Assembly (NCBI GenBank): GCA_022393335.1
Contig: JAJEKB010021111.1
Coordinates: forward strand, 1,109,972-1,173,971
Source: Macrotrachela quadricornifera
Lineage: Eukaryota > Rotifera > Eurotatoria > Philodinida > Philodinidae
Length of the DNA stretch: 64,000 bases
Reading direction: 5' to 3'
Shown here: positions 40,701 through 55,700 of the stretch, in pieces
Numbering within the stretch: position 1 is the stretch's first letter
Layout of the letters: each line of letters begins with the position of its first letter
Made by a program: the position numbers and the translations under genes
The notes under the pieces: model-generated
What the model saw: the letters and a program-made list of their open reading frames with translations, nothing else
What the model was told of the DNA's origin: nothing
The model's database searches: none

Positions 40701-43700
40701 TTTTTGCTAGACTCTTCTCTACGAGAAAGAGAATATTTTAAAAAAAAAATCATTTCGATTTAACCTTCTATTTAAAGTCGATTACCTCATGAAATGTTAG
40801 TGACATATTGACAAATTGAGCATATGTTGTTGAAATTAATGAACATGGACATTTCAAGTTGTCTCCATACTTTTCTATTAAATTATTGTATAAATTGAAA
40901 GATGGTTTATCAAATGATTTTGTCAGAACTTTAGGTTGAACAACCGTATATACGGCAGAAATAGAAAGACCAATGATGAGAAGAATAATAAAGAGAAGAG
41001 TGGCTATACGACCAAGACGTTCAGCTCTTAATCGATCAAAATTAGTTGGAAAATGTCGTGCAGGAAACATATTTAAGTTAACTAGCTGGTTGCGCAAGAT
41101 TTTAAATAATTTTCGTATAGCTTTTTTCAACCGATCGAACCATTTTATATTTTCTATGCAGAGAAAGAGAAATATAATATGTTTGATAGTTATCAAAAAT
41201 TAGATCAGTCACATGATAAAATTAGATAAAGGATTGAAAAGTTTTTTAAATCATTCAACAAATACTCGTAAGTTAAAAACAGAGAGTAAAATACATTTTT
41301 TTATTATCGAAAAAGAAGATAAAGATAATTCATCCATTACCTTGTGATTGTTCTTGTTGATGATGATGCAATTGTTTTTTTTTGGTAATTATTCCCCATA
41401 TACGGAAAATGAACGTGATGAAGTAAGGTATAATTAGACGTAGTGAAATAGTAAGACCTCCGATCATGGACAGTAACTCTACTATAATACCAATAAGATT
41501 TTTACTACGAATTTGAAGAGAATAAGTGCAGTAAGTTGGTGCACATGATTCGTAAAAACTATTGTATGAAGATAATGGATTCCATTGTTCAATCATCATC
41601 TCTTTAACTATTATTTCAATTGAAGTATTTGGACGAAAACGACTCTTTTGATCATAAATAAGAGGACGAATAGGAAAATCAACAAAATATGAAAAAATAA
41701 AGTTCTTTTCAACCATATATAGTAAAGAATGTAATAAAATAAAAAAACAATTTGAATCCGAATAATAGCATTGAAGTGTCGAGAACATAAGAGAATCGAG
41801 GATAGAACAGCTCGCAACCAAGCCTGGGACTATAAATGTATAAGGTACATCATAAAGATCAGTGGTTTCAATACCACCATAATTATAACCGATAATTGGA
41901 CTTTGACAATGTGGATTCGTAGCACAAATACAATTGATAGATATCGAACTTTTGCGATGGGGTCCACTCAATACAAATTTAAGCTAAAATGCAAAAATAT
42001 TTTATCATCAATTAATCATAAGTTACCGATTATCTATTCTGTAATTAGAAAGTTTTGTATATTATATATATAGAGAGAGAGTTTTCCATGAATATTGATT
42101 TTTAATTATCAAATAACTTTTCTTAATCATTTTCAGTGCATTCAATGTCTCACAACCAATAAATGTGTAGTGCAGAGTGTTAGAGAAAACTCGAAAGCTA
42201 GAATTCTACTACCGACTATAAATTTCTCAACTCAAATTTTTGAATATTCAATCCATAAAATTCGATAAGATCTAGCAAAAATACATTAGATTCAATGTTT
42301 CGAGAACTAATAAAAAAATCAAAATCTTTTTGGAAAAGTTCAATCGAACTGGTAATTGATTAGACTCGTATCGATTCTAAGTAATCTTTGCATATCTTAT
42401 TAACTTCAACAGCCGAAAAATATTCTCCATGTTCATAATTAGTTTATTTGTGTTGTGCTGAGATGGTATTTGTTTGGTTTTTATCGTGAGAAGATATGCT
42501 ATAAATAATATCTACTCATTTATCAATGTTGTATCAAGTGAAGATGATTTTCATTCATCAATGATATATATTGAAAGTTTAATAGAGTTTCCTTGAATCT
42601 TTTAGTTGTTTATCAATTAATTCATATGTGACAAATAAACCAGTTAAGTTTTCAATTTTTTATATATGATGCTTTTTTCTTCTCGTTCCTATCAGCCTTG
42701 CATAAGCACAGGTATGTGAGTAGTCGGCTGAAAGGTATTTCGCACAAAGTATTCTGAACTCTCGTATATGTAACCGGGAGTTCGTAAATCATTTTGACAA
42801 GGAAATTGTAATTGAAAAAGCAGGCAAATCCTGAGGATTGTTATTGAAAATTCCGAATAGAATCGTCATTATTATATATAAAGTAGTATTAGGAAATCGG
42901 GACGAAAAAAACCGAATGTTCATAATTGAATTTACCTGTAGATCGTAAGTTATTTGTTCTGATATTCACAACGGTTACAAAGGATTTTATTTTCTTTTTC
43001 ATAAAATCAAGAATTGTTAAAAACTAGTGCATCAGTTGTCATTTATTAAAAAAGAGCAAGTATAAACACATTTTCGAACAATATCTTTTTGTGTTATGAT
43101 CTCTCGATTATTTTCATTTCAAACTTCAGTCAAATTTCAAGGTTTTCCTTTAAAAATATCCGCCGCTGTTTGTTAGGGTCTGCTGGACAACTTTCATTAT
43201 GAACATCCTGTTTTTGTGTAATCAAAAAATTCATACACTCCAGAATCGGTCAGTGTGTCCAGCCGTCTGTCTGTTTAATCCTCGGTTAGTGTTGTGGGGT
43301 CTGCTTGGACCCACTTTACAGGTTTTCGTCTCGCACTACACAACTATTTACTGTTTCAAGCCACTTGTTTTTTGTAATCTCTAGGCTTTGGTAGATGTAC
43401 AATATCCTGATGAAAAACCATGAATAGATCTAAGAGAGAAAAAATACGGATATGGGTCCACGTGGACCCCAGGACACTAATGATGGTTTATGTATGACTT
43501 GTTGCTTTTCTATACCCGCCATCTGTTACATATCGATTTATTTTCAAATTAAACACTTTGTGATTCGTTTGCATGTTCATCTCTCACAATGGTGGCTCAT
43601 ATTTTCTTTGTAGATTGTTAAACTTTCACTATTTTTTGATAAACTAGAACACTGTGTTAATTATATCTTGTGATTCGATTCAATCAGATAAGCTTCTCAA

Positions 43701-46700
43701 AATACACTAAAGACGCAATAAATCTGCAAATGTCCATTTGTACACTTCTCTCTTTTTATAGCATGAATAATATGTACAGATCAAACTTGAAACGAATTAG
43801 AGATCTTTTACTATCCGATACAATTGAAGATAATCACGTTGCTGGTAAAGATTCTGATTCATATAATGATTCTGATTTTGTACCTGCTGAATCAGATGAT
43901 GATGAACAATGTGATGTTTACATAGATGATCAATCAGAAACATTAGAAAAAGCCGGTATTATATAGTCAATTCATGCTAATCCGGCACAAGACCGAATAC
44001 CCGCTGCCAATATTATTAAAAAAATACCAGGTCCAATTACCAAGATTCAAACAGTTTTGGATGCGTTTAAACTTTTCTTGACAAATGAAATCCTGGACAA
44101 AGTTGTTATTCAAACAAATCGTTATGCAGAACGGTATTTTGATCAAAATAAAAGATCAAAAACAGATTCTAATGCAATAAAAAGCAAGTCAAGTAAATGG
44201 AAACCGATTGATCGTATTGAATTAGAATCAATTATTGGATTAGTAATTCAAGCTGGTTTACATAGAAATAATCATGAATCTCTTAATGATATGTGGGACA
44301 TTAGTCAGAGCTCTCCATTGTATTGAGCTACAATGTCTCTTCAACGTTTCAGGCAAATTCTTCAATTGCTTCGATTTGATGAACGACAAAATCGTAATAA
44401 AACCAATCGTTTATCACCTATCAGATATATATTTGAACTGTTTATCAAACAACTTCCTCGACATTTTGTACCCGATGAAAATTTAACAGTTGATGAACAG
44501 CTAGTTGTTTTTCGAGGTCGTTGTTGTTTCGTGCAATATATGTCAAAGAAACCGGCTAAATATGGGTTAAAGTTTTGGCTATTATGTGATGTGGATAGTC
44601 GATATGTATTATCAATTGATCTATATATTGGAAAAAAAGATAATATAATCCAAAAAAATCTAGCGAGTAATGTTGTTCTTCATTTAGTTGATCAATTATC
44701 GAATGATGTGAAGCAAGGCCGTACTATTACATTTGATCGTTATTTTACAGATATTAAATTATCTAAAGCTTTGCTAGATCGGAAGATGACTTCTATTGGT
44801 GTAGTTGATTATCGACCTGCTTTTTTGCCGAATGAACTTAAACTTTGTCGAAAAAAACTATTTTCATCATGGTTTTATTTTTCGAATTCACACATGCTTT
44901 TTTCATATCAAGCAGAAGAAAAAAAAGCCAATAATACTTTTATCTTCACTTCATAAATGTGCTGAAACTTTCGATGATGCCAAAGAATTACCATGCCTGA
45001 TTCACGATTACAATCAGTCGAAATACGGTGTGGACATTATTGATCAATGTATTGGAACGTATTCTGTTCAAAGAATTAGTCGACGATGGCCGCTAATTGT
45101 CTTTTACAAAATGATTGACATAGCTGCAATCAATAGTATGACTATATGGTTATCTCAATATCCAGAATGGAATCAAAGAAAATCTAATAGTCGTCGTATA
45201 TTTTTATCACAATTGAGTACAGCTTTGACTGTTCCACAAAATCAACGTCGTAGTCAAGAATCTCGACTGATGTCGAAGGTCAAACTGGCTCTTCTATCTC
45301 TTGGATATCAAGTTCCTTCGGGAATCGTAAAAGATCTTAATGTGAATACTCATACAAATCGAATAAAACGAAGATGTTACTTGTGTCCTGCAAAACCTGG
45401 ACGAAAAGTTCGATAAATCTGTGATAATTGTGGACAAAATGTTTGTCTTTCGCATTCCAGCAGCATCACAGTGGTAACATGTCGAACATGTGAAAAGAAG
45501 AACTAAAAATTTGTCGAAAACTATCAAATAATGACAATTTGATCCACATAGTACAGACATTTCTGTTTTTAAACTTTGTTGGTCATATATAAAAGAAGAA
45601 GATAAAAATAAACATCATAACAACTAATATCTCTTTTTCTTATTCATAGACAACTGTATGTGCTAATATAGAGTATTTGTACTGCAGACTGAATGTATTG
45701 AATGTATGATTTTTTACTTGCACTTCCATTCTGTTATGAAACTAGTATGAGTCAATCATTTTCTTCGCATCATGCGTTCTTATATTGCTTCTATAAGAAC
45801 CGATTAAATAAGCCTCTAAGGAGAAGAGTATTTAGAAATTTATAGTATATAAATAAATACCTTACATAAAGCAGAACCATCATTTTTTTGTAATTTTATG
45901 GGATGGGTCTACGCGGACTCCAGGACACTGTTGAAGTTATAAAATGAGGACGGTAACCGAGGGTTAATCGATAACTCTTCATGATTACATTCGACTGAGT
46001 TGAAATTTTGTTTATAGAATTGTCTCATGTATATCTCGGTCGAGAGAAGAAAATGAAAATGATTCGTCAATCTATTGCTGAGTTATAACAAAAAATGTCA
46101 TTTTTCACTGCCTTTTTATGCAAAAATGACATAGTGGAATTTTCATCAAAAACTTACGAACAAAAGCTTTCGAGAGTGATATACAATACGCCCCGGACAA
46201 CCAGTTGTTTTCCTCTAACTATAGGGATGAACGAGATACATATGGAAGCAGTGGGAAAATAAGATAAATAAGAGCAGGTTTTTTGGGTGATGATTTTCCG
46301 CACTATTGTACGTGTGAAGCATGGCGTTGTTCGTGTAGATTTGAGATTTTCGAGGAAGCTCTACAATGCACCTCGAACACCATGGTGCATCTTCCTCTTT
46401 ATAGCGGAGAACGAGATAAGGCTTGAATCGGACAGAGGGAGAGGGGTGGATTTTCGGGTCATGAATTTCTCCACTATTGTTCACGTAGATTTGAGGTTTT
46501 CAAGAATCCTCTACAATCCGTTCTCGAACAACCTAATGTTCTTCCATTATTGTAGGAGAGAAGGAGACACAACAGAAGGAATGTGAGAGAACAGATCTTA
46601 ACTTTTAGGTTATGATTTTTCCCAGTATGGTAATTTTTTCACTTTTTGAAGTACGCATAACACTCGAATTTAAATCTGATGTTTCTGCATTTATTTTAAC

Positions 46701-49700
46701 TTTGGATTGATTTTTATCATTTCAAATTCTTATTCATTTTATTTCGAACACAAAATCTTTTTTCTTATGTCAGGAGATGGTAATGAATATATGCTAATGG
46801 GCGATCAGTAACGAAAAGTTAGTGCGAAATATCTTATTTTCTAGTAGTCTTTATTCGAAAGATGTTATGTCAAACTAAGACTTATGGATTTTTTCTTGTT
46901 ATTTGAAAGTTTAGAATGTAAAGTAATATATGCTAACTATCATTGATATTATTAGTAGAAAGCAGATCGAAAGTTCTATTGTTTAAAATAAAAGCATACC
47001 TGTAATGACTGATAATCGTTCACATTACTTGTCACCACGTTTATGGCTCTATGTCTTTCATTTCCATTATCCGACATTATTGATCCACTAAACAGCTGAT
47101 CGACTTGCATAATAAGACGTACTGCATCAAGAAGAAAAAAATAATCAGTGGATGTTGATCGAATAAGTTGATCGAGACTATCATTTAACTGTTTATTAAA
47201 ATTCATTTCAGTAATTATACTTGCAACAAAGAAGGATTGGGTGAGAAAGCGATGAACAGCTTTTGTGATCGTTGTATTAGCCAGTTGACAAAACTCCGAT
47301 AACAATTGAAAATGTGAGGAAGCGACATAATTCCAATCAATAACATCAAACGTGTCACGTCTAACTAGTTTTAATAATGATATCCAACGATCGTCAACAA
47401 ATGGACTTGAACAAATTTGATGAAAGGTTGGAGACAAGGAGATTAATTTATAATAAGGGATTGTTACAGCAGAACAAGGACATCTCAGTGTATTTGGATA
47501 CAAGATTTCTAAGTTTTTGTAAGTTGTTAGTGATGGATTTGATACAATTTGAATAACTAATTCAGTACTCAATGAATTGAAAAGAATAAGAACGATAAAT
47601 GAGCCTAATCAAAGAAAGAAAAACATGAATGAATATATTTTTAAAATTACACTTTCAATATTATAATTATACATGAGACGAAACAATATTAATCTATCGA
47701 GATTTGATTAAATTTTATGTTGATATGAAAAAGTTCAAAATTCATGAAAATTATATATTCATAACTAACACTAAGTCAATAAAATATTAAATGTATACGT
47801 ATTTCTATCCACATATTTAATTTCATTTAATGAATTTCTTAAAGTAAAACAGATTACTGTTTCTTCTATATTCCAGTTCGATTTTGTTTTTTTTCTCATT
47901 CATATAGAATAAAAGATTCAATTTTTCAAGGTGAAACAGTTCATCTCAAATAGCTTAAATTTATTCATTCCAAACTGACTTTAAATGCATGCGTATATCA
48001 ATTGAAGGAAATTATATATCATTCTTTTTTCTTACAAGTTTATTATAAGAGTCTCTCTTTATCTATTTCTTCTGGCAGTACCCGCGAAAGTGGGGGGGGG
48101 GGGGGTGTGCACCTCCCCCCAAATTAGAAATTATTCCCTAGACTGAAAGGATAGGGCTAGCAACGGAAATTCATCTGTGTCTGTCTGTCCGTAAAAAGGC
48201 AAAAATGACCACGTTGCTAAGGTATATATTAACGCGTAACTATGGCACTAATGATCATGTAACTATAGTGGAAATGAGCATTCGCTACTGGTAGCAAAAA
48301 ATAAACTATTTAGTTGTTGTATAAATACTATACTGTTCCCTAGACTCAAACTATAGGTCTAAAAACGCAAATTCACCAGTGTCTGTCTGTGCGTAATATA
48401 GTCCAGAGTACCGTTAAGCTCTGGCATAAACAGCTATTTTCATTGGATTATCAGGTTGATTCCTAGAAAGAGAAATTCATGTACATTTGCCAGCCTGTCT
48501 GTTCTTTATTAATATCGACCAAAATGAACACATTGAGATCGTGAGAGAAAAGCATACGTAGAATTATTTAATATAATTTGGTTGATAGTTAATACTACGT
48601 AAATGTCAATGAGTGTGTAAATAGTAAATCGTTGAATATTATTAAAACAATATGAACATATAAACATAACTAACAAATTTCTATTTTATGAATAATGTTA
48701 TTTCTTAATTCAAATGGAAACAGCGCTTAAATAAATATTTAAAATTCATTTGGTTGTCTAGTGTTGTCGGCGCTATTTTCAGTAGAAAATATTCAATTTA
48801 TAATAAAAAATCTCGAGTTCGTAAATGGATCTCTTTCGTATATGGTATTGAAAATTGTAAGAATTTAGTTTTTGTGATCATTATGATATATTAGTTATGT
48901 TGTGAATTCTATCTACCTGAATGATTTTGTTTGCTCTTCAAGCATATTTCAAACAAAAAATAAAGAACTAATTTAAAATATAATCTGACGATATGCACGA
49001 GCGAGTAGTCGCAAGTGGCGGACCTCAGGAACGCCAACGATCGACTGCGAGCTATGTTTAGTACTTCACTTTAGTAAATCTGAAATGTCAGCTTGTTTAA
49101 ATAATAGCCGTTGATGAAAATATCTGCTATGTTTTTATATGTGAGTGTTAGTATATAGCAATAGATCACAAAACAGATTTGAATAGGGCAATACAAGTGA
49201 TAATTAGATCAACTTAGTCATCGATTAAGCGAGTTGTATCGATGAGCGCTACTTGTGATATATTATTTATGTTTCGAGTTTTTTTTTAATGCCTTCTTTT
49301 GCACTCCTATAGAATTCGATGCGAATATATTTGTAAACTGTTTTTCTTTCCTTCAGTCTACGGCTGAGTGAATCGGGACGCGATGAACGCTACTTGTTTA
49401 TTATTAGACACCAAAATGGATAATATTTTTTTTTGAATTTGAAAAGTATCTCAAAGGGGCATTTTTAAAAACATCTTTCAGAGATGTTCTGAGTGGAAAT
49501 GGGAGTCAGGGAATGATCTTTTTATAATAATAATCGACGATTATCGTTGAGATATCGGTCGAAAACATGAAATTCTACGACAAGTTGAAGAAATCAACTG
49601 TTTTTTTACTTAAAATTCTGGCATAAACAATGTTTTTTGCTACAAAATTTTGAAATTTTAGAATTTTTCCCTTCATGAAGAAGTAGTCGCATGGGCATAC

Positions 49701-52700
49701 TCGTCTTGAAAATAACTCTGATCTTCTTGTTTTCATGGTATACTTTACTGCATCCCTACCTTCTGAAAACCTTTATTTATGTGCAGTCGTCGCTAGTGTG
49801 ATCGCCTTCGGAGGCGAAATGACTAAGAGTTATAGCAACACTTTTTACTTTCGAGAAAAATAAGAAAAAGAAAAGTTTTTGCTTCGCGAAAAATATTGCA
49901 TTTCAAATTGTACGATAAAGATTAATACTAAGTTTGATGCGAAAAAAAAAATTTTGCTTTCTTCAATCAGACTACGTCAGGAGTCTTGCACCTCCCAAAC
50001 CTGGGACCCTCGCTCGAGACCTGTCTTCTGAACACGACTTATACATAAGCTGAAAGATAATCATGAAAAATTTTTGATCTGTATACAACTAGAAACAATC
50101 TTATTTAACCCGAGTACTACCAATCAGAATCTAAATCGAGCTTATTCTAAAAAAAACAAGAAAATCCAATGAAAAACTGTTTTTTCATGGGTTAAACTAT
50201 AAGTTATATTATGAATGTTAGAAACATAAGTATGACAAAGTGTTATTCTATTGTACAAATATTTTCCTTGTTTTTTTTATTAGAGGCTCCATTTAGATCC
50301 TGATTGGTAGTACTAGAGTTAAACTATTCTTCCTATCGTATTGATTAATCATAATATAAATTTCTATATAAGGAATAGATTACGATAACAACAACTGTGC
50401 CTGCGTACGCCACAAGTCAACAATCTGAAATAGATTTATCTACAATTGGATAAAAGTAATAAATGAACACGAGCATAGAAAAGTAGAGAAATAAATCTCA
50501 ATAACAAAAATAAGCAATGAAGAATGAATAATGAACTTAGAATTTATCATCAGCATAATGTTATCTATTGACACTAATATTAACCGTTGTTTTAAAATCT
50601 TTCCCTATAAAAGTTGAGACTCTTGAAATATTTTTCAATATCTGAGTAAAAAATTTTCATTATTTAAATTTATGCATATGTGTTACGGTATGTACTTTCA
50701 CTGCAATAATGATCTGTAATGTCATGAAGAATTGAAAGAAGATACGACTCGTTAACATCTATTATATTTTACCTTACATAGTTATATCGTTCTATTACAG
50801 TTATTAAATATCGCCATCTACATTATCCTCTATAAACACTAATAAAAAAATTTAAAAATTAATTTTCAATTGTAATCTGAAAAAGCCTGTGATTTTTAAA
50901 ACATTTTATATAAAATCTTAGTTTTTCAAGTAAATGGTGTTCAATGAGAGGATGATTTCTTTATGTTTTTCTCTATCTTTCTTATGATGTATTTATATAT
51001 TTCATCTATATCCAGGAGCGTAAATAGGGAGAGCAGGGTGCGTGAGGCGTAACGTCCACCTGCTTCCGGAAAAATAGTAGAAAAAAAGGGATTTACATCC
51101 TCCCCTGCTTTCGAAAATTCCGTTTTTTTGGTCGGCAAAATAGAAAAACTGAGGTTACTTCCCCCTGCTTTGGTACTTGACTTACGTCCGTGTCTATATC
51201 TTCTTTCATTCTGTTGTCATTGACGATTATCTATGTTCTTCTTTGTTGTATGTTCAAATATATTCATTTTCTTTGTGCATTGTTTCTATATTTCGAATAA
51301 ATATTCTCTCATATATTCTAGTTATTTCTCCTTTTTTCTATAACTTTTTAGTGAATTCTTTCTCTTTCTAGATTTCGAATATAAATATCTATTAATTAAA
51401 ATGAATAAATCATTGTAGTTACATGATACAACAAGTCTTTTCTTATGATTTACATTTGTCAAGTGGTTGATATCTATATCAACACTTTAAATATATTCGA
51501 ACGATTGAATTCTCATACTAGTTGATCACTTTTGTAGAAATTAAATCTAAAATTACTCAGAGAAGAAAATTTTTTCGAAATATAAATTGAATTTTCTATT
51601 TTTTCATTTCAAAGTGACCATGTATCAGTATTGAGACAAAGAGAAAAATTCCTATCATAGAAATATATATTTCATATTCGGTTGAAAATATCCATCTACT
51701 TATAAAATCATGCTTTAATCCTGTTGAAATCATTCTTAACAATAATAAACTGCTGCTACTGAATAGTTCTTAATCAATAGTCGGTGTATATCTAATGAAA
51801 ATAACAAGCATACCACTTAACAAAATCAAATAGACACGAGTGATAATCTTCTGTTGTTTAATAGACTCTTCCGTTCGTTTGTCAGCCTTTTTAAATAAAT
51901 TTAATCGTTTTGTCCATTGAGTAAAGTTCTGTACGTATATTTTAATCATTTCTACAAATAAAAAATAACATCAGATTTATGATGAGACTATATCCATTAT
52001 ATTGAAAAAAATACCTCGATTAACATTGACGTTTCTCCATTGATGTTTCAATTTGAATGAAAGATTGATCAATATTGATGCAATCAAACGAAATATAATA
52101 GTGAGACCACCATAAAGACTAATTAAAATAGTAATTGCCTGATAAATATTCGTGTCATCTGTTGACGTATATGTGCAAAATTTCGGATTACATTTATCAA
52201 AATATTTTGAATAGTTTAGTTCTGTTGACCATTTATTTATGAAAAGATCAATTAAATGATTATTTAAAGACATATTATCTTGTTTTGAAGAAAGAACAGA
52301 ATCTGACAAAGTTAATTGCATCTAAACAAAGATTATCATATAAGAAATATAGAATTATATAATACATACCTGTTTAACATTCGGAAAGTATTTTTCCAAT
52401 AACTCAATACATTCAATATCATATAAACAATCAAGTGTACTTTGAAGAAGACCTTCAAGAGGAGTACATCCTCCAAAAAAACCATTAACCATTGAAGAAT
52501 TTGGTTCATATGCTTGCCAATACTGATGATGTTCATAATATGTCACGTTTGACAACGTATCAAAAACAGCTGGTTTAGTTGGATTTGCAGTTAAACAGCT
52601 TATCTCCCATCTGTACGTATTAGAACCAGGTATAAATTCCAAATTATTTATTGATAATGTCTCCACAATGTATCGATTATAACTGAACCAAATTGTAACC

Positions 52701-55700
52701 AGTAAATTTGTATTGAGAGCCGAAACTAAGTAGTTTCCTTGAGTAGTTGTTCTGAGATAGTTCATAAATGAAATAATTTGATTTAATACAGTGCTTTTAA
52801 ACAATTCAATAGTATCATTCACTTTTGATTGAATATATGCTTCGGGAAGAAGATAAATGCTAACAAAATCATCATTTTCAAGATCATCGTATTTTTTAAA
52901 AATTGTATCTTTAGATATTGTACACAAACTGGATAGAAGCTTGAACTAAATCAAAATAAAATGAATTAAAATAATCTTTGACTGAGAATATTACTCAAAA
53001 CAGGATATAGAATATATATCCTTCATCTAATAAAGAATCTTTTCTTAGTTTTTGTGTACTTTTCGACACTGAATATATTGACAGATTTCATTCATGACGA
53101 ATGTTCTATTTGAAATATTCTTAAAAATTGAATCAGTTATCAAAAAGCTTGTTAATGACAAATATTTTTATAATAATTGATTTATATTTAGGCAACTAAA
53201 AGTCTCCAAATGCATAAATATTCTAACACAAGATTATTTTAAGTAGACAAATCCTCCCAACTAACCAGAGATGTCTATCGCGGTTGAGAATCTGTCGCCA
53301 CCACCATCGCGGCAGTGCCGCAATGGACATCTCTGCAACTAATCCAAATCTGGCTACTATTCAAATGATTAAGACAAAATCGAGTGTTTATCAATATTAT
53401 TAATAATTTTTTTGAAAACATTCTTGGTCACTCAGTGTTTGCATTGCTTTTTTTCTTGATGTATAGTCATTTTATAGGCAATCTTAAAATCTCTTCTTGT
53501 AATTTCCTTCTATTGCATTTTATAAATCAACAAACAATGAAAATATTTTCTTTATTATGTAACTGTTTATGATTTGTTTTTTTTTTAAAAGAATACTTTT
53601 ATAAACAAAGAGTAAAAATAATAGAACTATATATGAATACTACTTTAAAAGATTGATTTAAATATAATAAATTATTCGATATTTGCAAATGTTAATACAT
53701 TAAACTCAAAGTAGATTAATTATTCTATTTGGATACTATTGAAAAGTTAATAATATTAAAAATTTGAATTTATTTCTGATGAAAACTAATATTTTTTCAA
53801 TATTAAATATTGACTTACTTGAGAACTTGCAGTTGTTCGAAAATCTAATACTCCATATTTACTTGCATCTTCTAAGTAGAGTGATTTAATCCATTGATCA
53901 CTAACAAATATACTTGAACAAATTGGATGTAATGTAAAAATACTCGTAACGAAAGTTTTATAAGACATTGCCATTGTTGTACATGGACATGAAAGAGTTT
54001 TATAATGATCATGATAAAGTTGATCGAAGATAACAGGAGTAATATCTGAGACAACAATCGTTCGAGATTGTGGATTCAACAAGTTAATATAGAAAAGAAT
54101 GTAGAAACACACTAAAAAGAAACAAAGATAGACAAAAATCATTAAATTTTCACAAATTGATCAGTTAACATTTCTCATTAAATGTTCCTTAAAGAATAAT
54201 CATAAAGATCTATATTTCAGTTCATAACCAATATAATAAGTTTGATTAAATTCAAGAGTAATATCACATTATAGAGGCATTAGAAAAAAAGACTCGAATA
54301 TTCTACCAAACTGGGTAACTCCAAATAAACTTGTATTTATCGAATCAAAGTTTTCTTCATATTGTTTTGTGTTATAACGGCTCATATCATTAAAATCGGC
54401 TCGTTTTGAGCAATGATTCGCGATTAATCGATAATTTTTTGTCGAAATCATCAATCACTTGTGATTTTATGGAGAAAACTAGGAAAAAATCACTAATTTG
54501 GATGATTTATAACGATTAGCTGCATGGTTAACCGGCTCATACATCACGATAAAATTGACGATTTTTATGACATGAAGAATAAAAGACATCTATCAAACGT
54601 TTTTGTTAAAACATAAAAAACTTCAATAGTTTCGAACGAATTAAATATCTCTTGTTTTTTTTTCAGTTAGTTTCTCGTTGTCAAATGTTAAAATCTAGTA
54701 ACATCGACATGCATCCTTACAGTACTTTAAAATCTTCTTCAAGCATCTAAAACTCCTATCTAAGATGCAGTCTGAGTATAGACTTTGAGCAAAGTGGAAG
54801 CAGTTTGTAGAATAATAATTACTTGGTAGAATTCACTATCCATGAAGTTTAGTTAAAAATCTTTGAATGCAAGTTTTCATAGGACTATATTTAAGTTTTT
54901 TCATCAATGTTAATGAGTCTTTTTGTACATGACTATATACAAGACTGAAATTTCAACTATCTATTAGCTATTTTTAGAAAACGATTAATGGTAAGTTATT
55001 TCTTGTTTTTGACCCTTGTATCACTCTTTTCTTGCTCTACATGCCTATCAAAAATCTTCGTAGTCTTTACTAAAATTAGAGAGCTGTTTCCGAATTTCGT
55101 GAATTATGATTTATTGATAAATTCTGAATTCCAAAATCAATAAGCATCAACTAAAGTACTGAGAAACTGATACGTATGCAGCTGCCAATGTACTACAAGA
55201 AACTTAAGAAATGCACAGAATTAAAGAAGTCAAGGAATATGAGGAATGTAAGAGATTAAAGAAATTCCAGGAACTAATTACACGAACAGTAATATCAACA
55301 CCATTATTTTAATCTTTTCGATCCAGTCAAATGGTAAGAGTTTGTTTTATAAATTATAAAATTCATCTATTATAGGTTCCTAGAAAGCATATACATAATG
55401 AACCCAGTTCCATGCAAATTGTGTCTGAGCATACAACATGCTACTTTTCAACAGCAACTACTCTAAAAAAATTCGTCTACAGAATATTTCAAGCCAGGAT
55501 AGATCTATTTCACGTATTCTTTTCTATCGCACGGCAATGACGCGCTTTCACTGCACCTCCATCACAAATTATATTGTTTCTAAAGAAAATGAAGAAACTT
55601 ATACGCATGGAATGTGTACCGTTAATAATGCAATTATCACCATCTTCACACATGCAAACAGCAGAATTGTTAACGTACATTCGAAACTCTTAGTTACATA

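Larger units (their letters stand above)
43150..46700. repeat. Old foldback repeat split by piggyBac
   Basis: Left of piggyBac: ACTCCAGAATCGGTCAGTGTGTC, matching 16350-16375. Right of it, GTTGAAATTTTGT..GAATTGTCTCATG..ATCTCGGTCG and CACTTTTTGAAGTA..CATAACACTCG.ATTTAAATC match 16430-16480 and 17485-17515. So piggyBac entered a relative of the centre of the hAT foldback at 15673-18019. About 46190-46620 holds ~190-bp palindromic units with the GTTGTTCG motif. Confidence 0.65.
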
